In this document: piece by piece, positions 43,833-52,854 of the stretch | How positions within the stretch are numbered: the first letter of the stretch is position 1 | How the letters are laid out: each line of letters opens with the position of its first letter | From: Bacillota bacterium | GTDB lineage: Bacteria; Bacillota; DSM-12270; Thermacetogeniales; Thermacetogeniaceae | Direction of reading: 5' to 3' | Assembly: GCA_029907475.1 (NCBI GenBank) | Contig: JARYLU010000002.1 | Coordinates: 112,206-176,205 of the forward strand | DNA: 64,000 nucleotides | Translations under genes and position numbers: made by a program | Notes under the pieces: generated by a model | What the model saw: the letters and a program-made list of their open reading frames with translations, nothing else | The model's database searches: none | What the model was told of the DNA's origin: nothing

Positions 43833-44867
43833 GTGGACGCTACCCAGCGCCGGACAGCGCGGTTGTCTTTGAAGATTTTCCTGTTTCTTCTGTTCGGGTG
43901 CCTGCTGCTCCTCTTCTTTATCTTGAACATTGCTCTTGGTTCGGTTCACATCCCCCTGGGGGAGGTCTGCAAAGCCCTGCTCCACCGGGAGGTGGACCAG
44001 GTCTACCAGAGCGTGGTTTGGGAGATCCGCTTCCCCCGCGCCCTTGCCGCCGTGTTCGGGGGAGCGGCCCTGGCCACCAGCGGGCTGCTTTTGCAAATCT
44101 TTTTTCGTAATCCCATCGTTGACCCTTACGTCTTAGGAGTCTCTTCTGGCGCCACCCTGGTGGTCGCCCTCCTGATGCTTACAGGATTGGCCCTGGGAGC
44201 AGGCGCGGCCCCGCCCTTTTTACTGAGCACCGCTGCCCTTGCCGGCGCTGCGGGGGTGGTGGGCCTGGTAGTGACCGTTGCGAGCCGGGTAAAAAATGTT
44301 GTTACCCTGCTGGTAATCGGTTTGATGTTCGGCTACCTGTGCAGCGCCGGAAGCAGCGTCCTGCTCGCCTTTGCCGAGAAGGAAAAGGTGCACGGCTTCG
44401 TCCTCTGGACCCTGGGCAGCTTTTCCGGCTTTTGCTGGGACGAAACGGCAGTCCTGGTGATGGGTGGTGTCCTTTTGCTGGGGGGATCTTATTTTCTCTG
44501 CAAACCGCTCAATGCGCTGCTCCTGGGAGAAGATTATGCCCAGAGCATGGGGGTGAACATCAAAATGCTCCGGATTTTAATCGTTATCTTTTCCAGCGGC
44601 CTTGCCGCGCTGGTGACGGCTTTTGCGGGGCCCGTTGCTTTCATCGGTCTTGCAGGCCCCCACCTCGCCCGGCTCACTCTGGGAACTTCTGACAATAAGC
44701 TCCTGATTCCGGCGACGGTTCTGCTGGGAGGGCTGGTCGCCACCATGTGCGACCTGGCGGCCCGTCTCGTCTTTTCACCCGTGGAGCTGCCGGTCAGTGC
44801 CGTTACCTCTATATTTGGGGCGCCCCTTGTGGTCGGCCTGCTCCTGCGAAGGAGGACCAGCCTGTGA
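43833..44867 (+). CDS. btuC: Corrinoid ABC transporter permease (BtuC/FecCD family)
   Basis: 344 residues from GTG 43833 (GAGGTG nine bases upstream). About ten membrane segments with the FecCD signatures IRFPRALAAVFGGAALATSGLLLQ, GVSSGATLVVAL and the ATPase-contact loop QSMGVNIKMLRI. The stop overlaps the ATPase start (GTGA). Corrinoid specificity rests on the riboswitch and CbiZ context. Confidence 0.92.
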   Translation: MDATQRRTARLSLKIFLFLLFGCLLLLFFILNIALGSVHIPLGEVCKALLHREVDQVYQSVVWEIRFPRALAAVFGGAALATSGLLLQIFFRNPIVDPYVLGVSSGATLVVALLMLTGLALGAGAAPPFLLSTAALAGAAGVVGLVVTVASRVKNVVTLLVIGLMFGYLCSAGSSVLLAFAEKEKVHGFVLWTLGSFSGFCWDETAVLVMGGVLLLGGSYFLCKPLNALLLGEDYAQSMGVNIKMLRILIVIFSSGLAALVTAFAGPVAFIGLAGPHLARLTLGTSDNKLLIPATVLLGGLVATMCDLAARLVFSPVELPVSAVTSIFGAPLVVGLLLRRRTSL

Positions 44868-46072
44868 ACGTGGTAATAAAAACCTCGAAGCTGGCTGTAG
44901 GCTACGGCAGCAGGATGGTTGTCGAAGGGATTAACCTGAAGGCCTTAAAAGGACAATTGATCTGTCTTTTGGGCCCCAACGGTTCCGGGAAATCCACCAT
45001 CTTGCGCTGCCTGGCCGGGCTGCTGGCTCCCTTAGAAGGCGCGGTTTACCTTAAGGGTCAGTCTTTATCCTGCCTGGAGTCAAAGAGCCTCGCCAAAACC
45101 CTGGCTGTAGTCTTAACAGAGCGCCCTTCCCCGGGTCTGGTAACCGTCTTCGATCTCGCGGCGATGGGGAGGTATCCCTACACCAACTTTTTCGGGCACT
45201 TTTCCGGGGAAGACAAGGAGAAGACCTGGGAGGCTCTGCGCCTTGTCAATGCCCATGATCTGGCAGAGAGGTACTTCGGCGAACTGAGCGATGGGGAGAA
45301 GCAAAAGGTGCTCCTGGCCCGGGCGCTGGTCCAGGACCCGGAAGTGATTGTCCTCGACGAGCCTACCACCCATCTGGACGTGAAGCACCGCCTGGAGGTA
45401 ATGGCCATTTTGCGGCAGCTCACCAGGGAAAAGGGGATCACCGTGCTCCTCTCCCTGCACGAAATCGACCTCGCCCTGAAGTACTGCGAAATGGCGCTCC
45501 TTGTGAAGGAGGGGAGAATCCTGGCCTGGGGGCCGCCGGAAGAGGTCCTGAGCGACGAGGTGGTGGCCCGGCTTTACGATATGGAGTCTGCCCGGTTCAG
45601 CCACTGCCTGGGCGGCATCGAACTTAAGAACGGCGGCGGGGCGGCGGTTTACGTCCTGGCTGGCGCCGGGAGCGGCGCCTCCCTCTACCGCCTGCTGAAC
45701 AAACATGGTTTCAGCGTGGTGACGGGCGTGATTCACGAGAACGACATCGACTGCCACGTGGCCAGGGCCCTGGGGGCCACCGTTCTCGGCGAAATGCCCT
45801 TTGAAGAAATCAGCGCGAGCTCTTTGGAGCAGGCGGTTTATTTCGGCCGGCAGGCTGCCTCCGTGATCGATGCCGGCTACCCGGTGGGGTCCCTGAACAG
45901 GCGCAACGTGGAGCTGGCAAGGAAGCTTCTGGCCCAGGGTAAGGTAATTTACTGCCTGCGTAGCAGGGAGGAGGCGGAGATGCTCTACGGGGCCGGTGCG
46001 GCGCGGCTGGTTTTCTGTCCCACTCCCGTTGCGCTGGTGGAAATGCTGAACAGGCGGGAAGCAAATGAGTGA
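44864..46072 (+). CDS. btuD: Corrinoid ABC transporter ATPase (BtuD-like) with C-terminal extra domain
   Basis: 402 residues from GTG 44864, overlapping the permease stop; the open frame back to 44747 is inside btuC. Residues 1-250 form the ABC domain: GPNGSGKST, LSDGEKQKVLLARAL (LSDGE instead of LSGGE, a tolerated variant), VLDEPTTHLDVKHRL. Residues ~260-402 form an additional alpha/beta domain (AVYVLAGAGSGASLYRLL, VVTGVIHENDIDCHVARALGA, LARKLLAQGKVIYCL) resembling a Rossmann-type or P-loop-less nucleotide fold. Similar extensions occur in other clostridial BtuD proteins; its function is unknown. It is followed by cbiZ with an 8 bp overlap. Confidence 0.9.
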   Translation: MNVVIKTSKLAVGYGSRMVVEGINLKALKGQLICLLGPNGSGKSTILRCLAGLLAPLEGAVYLKGQSLSCLESKSLAKTLAVVLTERPSPGLVTVFDLAAMGRYPYTNFFGHFSGEDKEKTWEALRLVNAHDLAERYFGELSDGEKQKVLLARALVQDPEVIVLDEPTTHLDVKHRLEVMAILRQLTREKGITVLLSLHEIDLALKYCEMALLVKEGRILAWGPPEEVLSDEVVARLYDMESARFSHCLGGIELKNGGGAAVYVLAGAGSGASLYRLLNKHGFSVVTGVIHENDIDCHVARALGATVLGEMPFEEISASSLEQAVYFGRQAASVIDAGYPVGSLNRRNVELARKLLAQGKVIYCLRSREEAEMLYGAGAARLVFCPTPVALVEMLNRREANE

Positions 46073-47174
46073 AAGAGGTGGAAAAAGGATGTTAATTCAC
46101 GAAATGAGGAGCGGGGAGAAGGTTTTCCTGAGGGACGGCACAATCATCGTCCGGTTTCCGGGCCCGCGCCGGGTGGTGAGCACTGCGAGGATCAACGGGG
46201 GTTACCGGGAGGACCTGGAGGCGGTTTTCAACTACCACATACCTGCTGACTGCAAAGCCGAGGAGCTTCCGGGAGGGAGCGCCGAAGGGTACCTAGGATA
46301 CCTCACGGAGAAGCTTGGTCTTCCCCGGGATCGTACGGCCGGCCTGCTCACCGCCGCCCGCATGGAGAACGCCGCCATTAGGGCTTTAAGTTTCCGGGAG
46401 CTGGAAGTGACGGCGATCGTGACCGCCGGGGTAGATGTCAACGGGGGGCGCGCCGGAGACCCCGCCCGGCACTATGAGCTGGACGGGAGGTGGACCTACC
46501 TCGGGGGAACGATCAACATCTTGCTTTTTGTTGACGGTAACCTCCCGCCCCACACCCTGGTACGCGCCCTCGTTACGGCCACAGAGGCAAAGGCTGCTGC
46601 CCTGCAGGAGCTGATGGCACCGAGCCGCTACTCCCGGGGGATCGCTACCGGCTCTGGCACCGACCAGATTATTGCCGTGTCCAACGCGGAGTCTCCCCAC
46701 CTTTTTACCTGCGCGGGCAAGCACTCCAAGCTGGGCGAGTTGATCGGAAAAGTGGTAAAAGAGGCTACCAGAGAGGCCCTGGAGAAGGAAACCGGGCTGA
46801 GCCCCAAGCGCCAGCGCAATTTCCTGGCCCGCCTGGAGCGGTACGGGATCGGGCCCGAAGACTTCTGGCGAGAGGCTCAGGAAACCGGGCTTGCTTTTGA
46901 GAAGGACCGGTATTTCGAACAGCTCCACCAGCTGGCCGGTGACGCAAGGCTGGTGGCCCTTGTCGCCTCCCTCCTGCACCTCCTTGACGAGCATGAGTGG
47001 GGGCTTCTCCCGGCGGGGGTTGTTATCGAGGAAGGGGGAAAGTACCTGCGGTCCTCTCTTCCCTGGGCTTTCCCCAGCGGCCAGGAAAAGGACCCGGTAG
47101 CTTTTCTGCTCGCGGCCTTCGTTTCCGGCGTAAACAAGCTGATCAAAAACTCCGGCGCGGCCGCGCCGGAGTAG
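46065..47174 (+). CDS. cbiZ: CbiZ, adenosylcobinamide amidohydrolase
   Basis: 369 residues. CbiZ removes the aminopropanol (or nucleotide-loop) side chain of salvaged corrinoids to give adenosylcobyric acid, letting the cell rebuild the lower ligand. Family blocks are VTAGVDVNGGRAGDPA, GTINILLFVDGNLPP, ATEAKAAALQEL, GTGTDQII-like (GSGTDQIIAVSN) and GKHSKLGELIGK. The ATG 46065 overlaps btuD; the in-frame ATG 46089 (after GAGGTGGAAAAAGG) is an equally good start. The C-terminal ~120 residues follow the core. It ends the riboswitch-1 operon and gives it a remodelling function. Confidence 0.93.
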   Translation: MSERGGKRMLIHEMRSGEKVFLRDGTIIVRFPGPRRVVSTARINGGYREDLEAVFNYHIPADCKAEELPGGSAEGYLGYLTEKLGLPRDRTAGLLTAARMENAAIRALSFRELEVTAIVTAGVDVNGGRAGDPARHYELDGRWTYLGGTINILLFVDGNLPPHTLVRALVTATEAKAAALQELMAPSRYSRGIATGSGTDQIIAVSNAESPHLFTCAGKHSKLGELIGKVVKEATREALEKETGLSPKRQRNFLARLERYGIGPEDFWREAQETGLAFEKDRYFEQLHQLAGDARLVALVASLLHLLDEHEWGLLPAGVVIEEGGKYLRSSLPWAFPSGQEKDPVAFLLAAFVSGVNKLIKNSGAAAPE

Positions 47175-47177
47175 AGA

Positions 47178-47201
47178 GGGGCCGCCTTTTGCGGCGGCCC
47201 C
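47178..47201 (+). repeat. GC-rich hairpin between convergent genes
   Basis: GGGGCCGCC / GGCGGCCCC with loop TTTTGC and no T-tract, located just after the cbiZ stop, which itself sits at a second palindrome (CTCCGGCGCGGCCGCGCCGGAG). It is probably the 3' end structure of the riboswitch-1 operon mRNA and possibly of the convergent flavin reductase mRNA. Confidence 0.5.
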
Positions 47202-47251
47202 GAGCTTAGCGGCTGTGCTCATGGTCACCCGGGCAGCGCGACTCTGGGGAG

Positions 47252-47737
47252 TCAGGCTTCTGCTTTCACGTAACGCCCCCACTTCCAGTCGCGGACCACG
47301 AGAGGCTCCGCCTCGGGCCTCTGGACCTCGCCTCCCACAACCTCTCCGATGAAGATCGCGTGGTCACCGGCAGGGTGGGTGGCCGCTACCCGGCACTCGA
47401 GGTTGGCGAGGCAGTCCGCGAGGAGCGGGACCTTGACAGCTTTTCCCGGGAGGGTTTTTAGACCCAGGGCCTTTACCTTGTCCACGTCCCTTCCGGAGCG
47501 GCTGCCGCAGAACTGAGCGATCTCCGCCTGGTCGGCGGCAAGGATGCTGACAACGAATTCCCCGGAGGCGGAGACGAGTTCGTAGGTGAAGCGCTCCGGG
47601 GCGATCGAAACCATCACTAGCAGAGGCTTGAAGGAAACCTGGCTCACCCAGGAGGCTGTCATGAGGTTGTGGCGGCCTTCGTGACAGCTCCCGATCAGAG
47701 TCGCGGGCCAGGGAAGCTGGCGCAGGGCTGTTTTCAC
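47252..47737 (-). CDS. Flavin reductase-like FMN-binding protein
   Basis: 161 residues of the flavin reductase domain family (split barrel): MTASWVSQVSFKPLLVMVSIAP, FVVSILAADQAEIAQFCG, and a closing FIGEVV. These proteins bind FMN and reduce flavins or shuttle electrons to partners. It is convergent to cbiZ and divergent from CobN copy 2 with 188 bp between. Reduced flavin is useful for bringing cob(III) to cob(II)/cob(I)alamin or for reductive dechelation, so a link to the corrinoid island is possible; a plain housekeeping role is just as likely. Confidence 0.85.
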   Translation of the reverse strand: MKTALRQLPWPATLIGSCHEGRHNLMTASWVSQVSFKPLLVMVSIAPERFTYELVSASGEFVVSILAADQAEIAQFCGSRSGRDVDKVKALGLKTLPGKAVKVPLLADCLANLECRVAATHPAGDHAIFIGEVVGGEVQRPEAEPLVVRDWKWGRYVKAEA

Positions 47738-47925
47738 ATTCCTGACCTCCTTGACATTTTTTCTTTTAATTTACCACATCCAACCTTTACCTCCAAGAAC
47801 CAGTTTGCCTTGAGGCCTGCAATAACTTAAGGGGAACCGCGCAGCGTCTGCGGCGATAAATGCACCCTGCGGCTGGTGTCTTTCGTTTTTGATTTTCATT
47901 TGACCTGTTAAAGGGGGTAGCGCTC

Positions 47926-50900
47926 TTGAGTCTGAAGGTTTTATTTTGCACTGCCATCGAAGGGGAACTGGTTACCTTAAGCAGAGCCGTAAGGTCCCTG
48001 ATCTCTGAACACGGCCCCATGGTCGAGGTCATCGCCCGCTCGAGGCGAGAAATCCAAAGCGCCGAAAAAATCGAGGAACTCCTCGAGATCGTCCCCCGGT
48101 GCCACCTGATTCTGCTCCACCTGATGGGCGGCCCCGATTCCCTGCCTGGCTTCAATCTGCTCACAGGAGTGGCCCGGGAGAAAAACATTTCTCTGGCTGT
48201 ATTGCCTTCAACAGGGGATAATGTTTCCGAATTGTTGGCCCTGAGTTCGCTTCCAGCCGAAGAATACCGCCTCGTGTGCTCATACGTCAGCTACGGCGGT
48301 GAAGCCAACTTCAGAAACCTCCTCCTGTGGGCGGCCAACCGCTTCCTCAGCAAAGCCCCCCCGGTGGAGGAGCCAAAACCCCTGCCCTGGGAAGGCCTCT
48401 ACCACCCCGACTTCCGGGAGGAGAGCGCTCTTGCGGCGCACCTGGAAGAAAAGATCAAAGAAAAGAAGAGACCTGTAATCGGGATCCTTTTCTACCAGAG
48501 CTACTGGGTGGCGGGAAACACGAGCTTCGTTGACGAGCTAATCCGGGAAATCGAAGACCAGGGAGGAATAGCCCTGCCAGTTTTCCTCTACGCCACGCGA
48601 AACGACGAACTCGGATGCCGGGGGATCGAGTGGGCGCTCGCAAATTATTTCACCAGAGACGGCCAGCCCTTAGTTGACGCCGTGGTGACCACCCTAATGT
48701 TCTCACAAACAATGGCTACCCCCACCATCAACCGCCCGGCAGAAGAAAACTTTTACCGGAAACTAGGCGTTCCTTTGATCAAGGCCATCATTTCGCTCAC
48801 TTCCTACGCGGAGTGGGAGGAGAGCCTCCAGGGACTCGGCCCTCTCGATGTGGTGATGAGCGTCGCCCTCCCCGAGTTTGACGGGGCACTGATCACCGTT
48901 CCCATCGCCACCCGCGAGGAAGAAGAGCGGGATCTCCTTACCGGAGCAACGTTGAGCAAGTACGTCCCCGTAGGGGAGCGGGTAAAAAAGGTAGCCTCTC
49001 TGGCCTTGCGCTGGGCAAAGCTCAGGCACATGCCTAACCGGGAGAAAAGGGTGGCCATCATCCTCCACAACTACCCGCCCCGCAACGACCGCATCGGCTG
49101 CGCCTTTGGCCTGGACACCCCGGTTAGCGTCCACCGCCTGCTGCTAGCGCTAAAGGAGAGGGGCTACCGCGTTGAAGACCTTCCCCCCGACGGGGCAGCG
49201 CTGATGGAGAAGATCCTGTCCGGCCTCACCAACGAGCGGGGTTGGCTCGACCCCAGGGAGCTGGAACGCCGGGCAGCAGCGCGGGTAGAGCAGGAAACTT
49301 ACGAAAAATGGTTTGCCGCTTTTCCGGCCGGGGCCCAGGGAATGCTGGCAAGAGATTGGGGTGACCCTCCTGGGGAGGTTTTTGCTTACGGAAAGCACCT
49401 CCTCGTACCGGGCGTCTTCCTGGGGAACATCTTCATCGGAATCCAGCCCGTGCGCGGCTTTCTCGAAGACCCCTCTCGCATCTACCACAGCCCGGACCTG
49501 GCGCCACCCCATCACTACCTTGCCTATTACCGGTGGCTGCGGGACGAATTCAAGGCCGATCTCGTCTTCCACATCGGGAAGCACGGCTCCCTGGAATGGC
49601 TTCCTGGCAAAGGGATCGGGCTTTCCCAGGCCTGCTTCCCGGACCTTGTTTTCCCGGATCTGCCTCACGTCTACCCTTATATCATCAACAACCCCGGCGA
49701 GGGAACCCAGGCCAAGCGGCGCTCCCACGCCTGCATCATCGACCACCTCATCCCTGTGATGACCAGGGCCGACACTTACGACGAGCTGGCCGAAGTGGAG
49801 GCCCTGGTTAAGGATTACCACACCGCCAAGACCCTCGACCCCTCGAAGCTCCCGGTCTTGCGCGGCCTGATCTGGGAGCGGGTGGAGGCTGCCCACCTTG
49901 ACCACGACCTCGGCATCTCCAAGGAAGAGGCCGGGAAAGACTGGGAGAGCATGCTGGAGCGCCTCCATACCTACCTCTGCGAAGTCAAGGATACCCTGAT
50001 CCGCGACGGGCTCCATATCCTGGGCCAACCTCCCGAGGGGGACCGGTTCGTGGAGATGCTGCTTGCCCTTACCAGGTTGCCTAACGGACCGGTTCCTTCC
50101 CTGCGCGAGCAAGTGGCCGGGTTCTTGGGCCACGACTATGCCGCTCTTTTGGAAAACCCTGGATATTTTTCAAGTGAGCATAACTGCACCTACGGCGAGA
50201 TCCTGGAAGAGATCGACAGGAAGGGCCGCGCCCTTTTCGAGACCTTCGCCAGGGAAAACTACGCCCGGGAAAAAGCGGTGCATGTCACGAGACAGGTGCT
50301 GGGAAAAGAAGACGAGGAGATCGGCCAGATCCTCACCTACCTTGCCGAAACTTTAGTCCCGGCTCTAAGGGCCACGGAGCAGGAGCTTGTCAATTGTCTT
50401 GCGGCCTTAGAAGGGGCCTATATCCCGCCCGGGCCCTCCGGGGCGCCGACGCGGGGGATGGCCGGGATCCTCCCGACCGGGCGCAACTTCTACTCAATTG
50501 ACCCCCAGGCAATCCCCACCCGGGCCGCCTGGCACACGGGACAGGCGCTCGCCAATGCCCTTTTGGAGCGGTACCGGCGGGATGAGGGAAAGTATCCGGA
50601 AGGCATCGGAATGGTGATCTGGGCCACCAACACCATGCGGACAGGAGGTGATGATGTTGCCGAGGCCCTCTACCTCATGGGGGTCCGCCCGGTCTGGGAG
50701 AAAAGCGGGCGGGTCAAGGGATTAGAAGTAATTCCTCTCGAGGAGCTGGGGCGGCCGCGAATCGATGTCACCATCCGGGCGAGCGGGCTTTTCCGGGACG
50801 CCTTCCTCAACATCATCCACCTTTTAGACCAGGCAGCAGAAATGGTTGCTTCCTTAGACGAGCCTGAGGAGTTGAACTTCTTGGCTGCCCACATGCGGGC

Positions 50901-51687
50901 TGAGGTGAAAGAAAAAGTGAGCGATGGGATGGAACCGGAACGCGCCCGGAGAGAGGCTCTCTGGCGGGTCTTTAGCGACCGCCCGGGGTGCTACGGAGCA
51001 GGTGTGAGCAACCTCGTCACTGCAAAAAACTGGAAGGACGAAAAGGACTTTGCTGAGGTCTACATCACCTGGGGAGGCTACGCCTACAGCAGGCAGGTCT
51101 ATGGTGAAGACGCCCGGGAACCATTCCGCCGGCGCCTGGCGACTTTAGAGGCAACTGTGAAGAACGAAGATACCCGGGAGATCGACATTTTTGACAGCGA
51201 TGATTTTTACTCTTACCACGGGGGAATGGTGGCAGCGGTGAAGGCTGTGAGGGGCTCTTTGCCGGCCTCTTTCAGCGGCGACAGTTCCGACCCGGCGCGG
51301 GTGCGGGTCCGCACTCTCGGGGAGGAAGCCAGGTTCATCTTCCGGGGCAGGGTTCTCAACCCCAAGTGGATCGAGAGCATGAAGAGACACGGCTACAAAG
51401 GGGCGGGAGACCTCTCCCACCTGGTGGAGGTGGCCTTTGGGTGGGACGCCACAGCCGAAGTCCTGGAGGGCTGGATGTACGAGGAGCTGGCGCGCAAATA
51501 TGTCCTCGACCCCGCCATGCAGCACTGGTTTAAAGAGGTCAATCCCTGGGCACTGCAGAACATCACTGAACACCTGCTGGAGGCAGTTGAGCGGGGAATG
51601 TGGCAGGCGGGCCGGGAGATGGCGGAGGCCCTGAGGGACATCTACCTGGACATAGAAGCAGAACTAGAGGCCCGAACCGAAATTTAG
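47926..51687 (+). CDS. CobN/ChlH-family large chelatase subunit (copy 2)
   Basis: 1253 residues from TTG 47926 (AAGGGGG upstream). Full-length and co-linear with copy 1: HIGKHGSLEWLPGKGIGLS (H549, H553), PTGRNFYSIDPQAIPTRAAW, RHGYKGAGDLSHLVE, and the C-terminus YLDIEAELEARTE. It lacks the C-x4-C-x4-C insert of copy 1. The motor subunits would be the ChlID and ChlI proteins at 28-32 kb. The gene is followed 23 bp later by a radical SAM gene. Function as cobaltochelatase is possible, but the surrounding transport and salvage genes and the duplicate copy suggest work on imported tetrapyrroles. Confidence 0.9.
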   Translation: MSLKVLFCTAIEGELVTLSRAVRSLISEHGPMVEVIARSRREIQSAEKIEELLEIVPRCHLILLHLMGGPDSLPGFNLLTGVAREKNISLAVLPSTGDNVSELLALSSLPAEEYRLVCSYVSYGGEANFRNLLLWAANRFLSKAPPVEEPKPLPWEGLYHPDFREESALAAHLEEKIKEKKRPVIGILFYQSYWVAGNTSFVDELIREIEDQGGIALPVFLYATRNDELGCRGIEWALANYFTRDGQPLVDAVVTTLMFSQTMATPTINRPAEENFYRKLGVPLIKAIISLTSYAEWEESLQGLGPLDVVMSVALPEFDGALITVPIATREEEERDLLTGATLSKYVPVGERVKKVASLALRWAKLRHMPNREKRVAIILHNYPPRNDRIGCAFGLDTPVSVHRLLLALKERGYRVEDLPPDGAALMEKILSGLTNERGWLDPRELERRAAARVEQETYEKWFAAFPAGAQGMLARDWGDPPGEVFAYGKHLLVPGVFLGNIFIGIQPVRGFLEDPSRIYHSPDLAPPHHYLAYYRWLRDEFKADLVFHIGKHGSLEWLPGKGIGLSQACFPDLVFPDLPHVYPYIINNPGEGTQAKRRSHACIIDHLIPVMTRADTYDELAEVEALVKDYHTAKTLDPSKLPVLRGLIWERVEAAHLDHDLGISKEEAGKDWESMLERLHTYLCEVKDTLIRDGLHILGQPPEGDRFVEMLLALTRLPNGPVPSLREQVAGFLGHDYAALLENPGYFSSEHNCTYGEILEEIDRKGRALFETFARENYAREKAVHVTRQVLGKEDEEIGQILTYLAETLVPALRATEQELVNCLAALEGAYIPPGPSGAPTRGMAGILPTGRNFYSIDPQAIPTRAAWHTGQALANALLERYRRDEGKYPEGIGMVIWATNTMRTGGDDVAEALYLMGVRPVWEKSGRVKGLEVIPLEELGRPRIDVTIRASGLFRDAFLNIIHLLDQAAEMVASLDEPEELNFLAAHMRAEVKEKVSDGMEPERARREALWRVFSDRPGCYGAGVSNLVTAKNWKDEKDFAEVYITWGGYAYSRQVYGEDAREPFRRRLATLEATVKNEDTREIDIFDSDDFYSYHGGMVAAVKAVRGSLPASFSGDSSDPARVRVRTLGEEARFIFRGRVLNPKWIESMKRHGYKGAGDLSHLVEVAFGWDATAEVLEGWMYEELARKYVLDPAMQHWFKEVNPWALQNITEHLLEAVERGMWQAGREMAEALRDIYLDIEAELEARTEI

Positions 51688-51710
51688 GGGCCGCCGGAGC
51701 TTGGAAAACA

Positions 51711-52823
51711 GTGGGAGAAGAGATCAAGTGCCTGATCCTGCTGGTGACCCGCGACTGCAACCTGCGCTGCCGCTACTGCTACGCCCTGGGGGGTGAAAAG
51801 AAAGACTACATGACTTGGGAGACGGCAAGGCGCGCCGTGGACTACGTCGCCGCAAGAAGCCGGTCTTTCAAGATCCAGTTTACAGGCGGCGAACCCTTGT
51901 TGAACTTTCCCCTGGTCAAGAAGATAATCGCCTACCTTGAAAACCACCCGGGATCTGTTACCTTTCAACTCCAGACGAACGGGACCCTGATCGACCGGGC
52001 GCGGGCGCGGGAATTAAAAATGCTGAGGATCGGCCTGGGGGTAAGCCTCGACGGGCCTCCGGAGGTGAACGATAGCTTGCGCCCTTTCCCCGGGGGCAGG
52101 GGTTCCGCCACCGCTGTGATCCGGGGCCTTCAGAGCCTTGCCGCAGAAGGAGTCAGGGTGGGTGTGACAACTGTTTTGACCGATGAAAGCACCCGTTCGC
52201 TGCCGCGCCTGATGGAACTCGCCTCTTACCTGGGCAATATCCACGGAGTTTCCCTCGATCTTTTGCGCCCCCTGGGTAGGGGAGCTGATCCCGGGGTGAG
52301 GGCACCTGATCTGGACCTGCTCGAAAGCCGGGTGCAGGCAGCTCTTTACCGGGCGGAGGAACTGGCGCAGCTGGGAGGCCCCCGCGTCAGGTTTCGCGAG
52401 GCTGAAAGGCTGCGCCACCAGCTGCTGCAGGGGGCGACGAAGGATCATTACTGCTATGCAACAACAGGTCAGAGTATGGCAGTAATGCCCGACGGCTCTG
52501 TGTACCCCTGTGCCTCCCTCAGCGATCTGCAAGAGTTTTTCCTGGGGAACATTGAAGACTCCAACTTTTCCCTGACCAGGGCCCTGGAGACAAAGAAGTG
52601 GTTCAGGCAAAGGAGGAAGCCGCCCGCAGGGTGCAAGGGCTGCCCCCAAAGCGGGTTCTGCGGTGGAGGCTGCCTGGCGCGGGCCTACGCCCACAAAGGC
52701 CGGGTGGATCGCCCCTTTGAGGGAGACTGCCGCTTGAAGAAAATCTTTTGGGAGTGGGTAAGGCGGGCTGATAAAAATTTCGAAAGGATGGGAGGATTTT
52801 CGGCGAGGACGACGAAAAGCTAA
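51711..52823 (+). CDS. Radical SAM / SPASM-domain protein
   Basis: 370 residues from GTG 51711; the frame is open from 51600 inside cobN. The radical SAM cluster ligands are C16, C20 and C23 (RDCNLRCRYCYA); SAM-binding TGGEPLLN follows. The C-terminal SPASM region supplies auxiliary cluster cysteines (CYATTGQS, GSVYPCAS, CKGCPQSGFCGGGCLA). SPASM enzymes modify peptides (thioethers, anaerobic sulfatase maturation) or, in the AhbC/AhbD/NirJ group, tetrapyrrole side chains. Coupled to CobN copy 2, a tetrapyrrole or peptide-tag modification is plausible. No short precursor peptide gene was found adjacent. Confidence 0.87.
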   Translation: MGEEIKCLILLVTRDCNLRCRYCYALGGEKKDYMTWETARRAVDYVAARSRSFKIQFTGGEPLLNFPLVKKIIAYLENHPGSVTFQLQTNGTLIDRARARELKMLRIGLGVSLDGPPEVNDSLRPFPGGRGSATAVIRGLQSLAAEGVRVGVTTVLTDESTRSLPRLMELASYLGNIHGVSLDLLRPLGRGADPGVRAPDLDLLESRVQAALYRAEELAQLGGPRVRFREAERLRHQLLQGATKDHYCYATTGQSMAVMPDGSVYPCASLSDLQEFFLGNIEDSNFSLTRALETKKWFRQRRKPPAGCKGCPQSGFCGGGCLARAYAHKGRVDRPFEGDCRLKKIFWEWVRRADKNFERMGGFSARTTKS

Positions 52824-52854
52824 TATTGGTATTTTGCAAAACTGAATAGTGCGG

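Noticed and set aside
52793..52817. AGGATTTT-11-ACGAAA as a further sigma-H-like promoter for riboswitch 2
   Set aside because: Lies within the radical SAM coding region and the second box lacks the final T; kept only as a remark.
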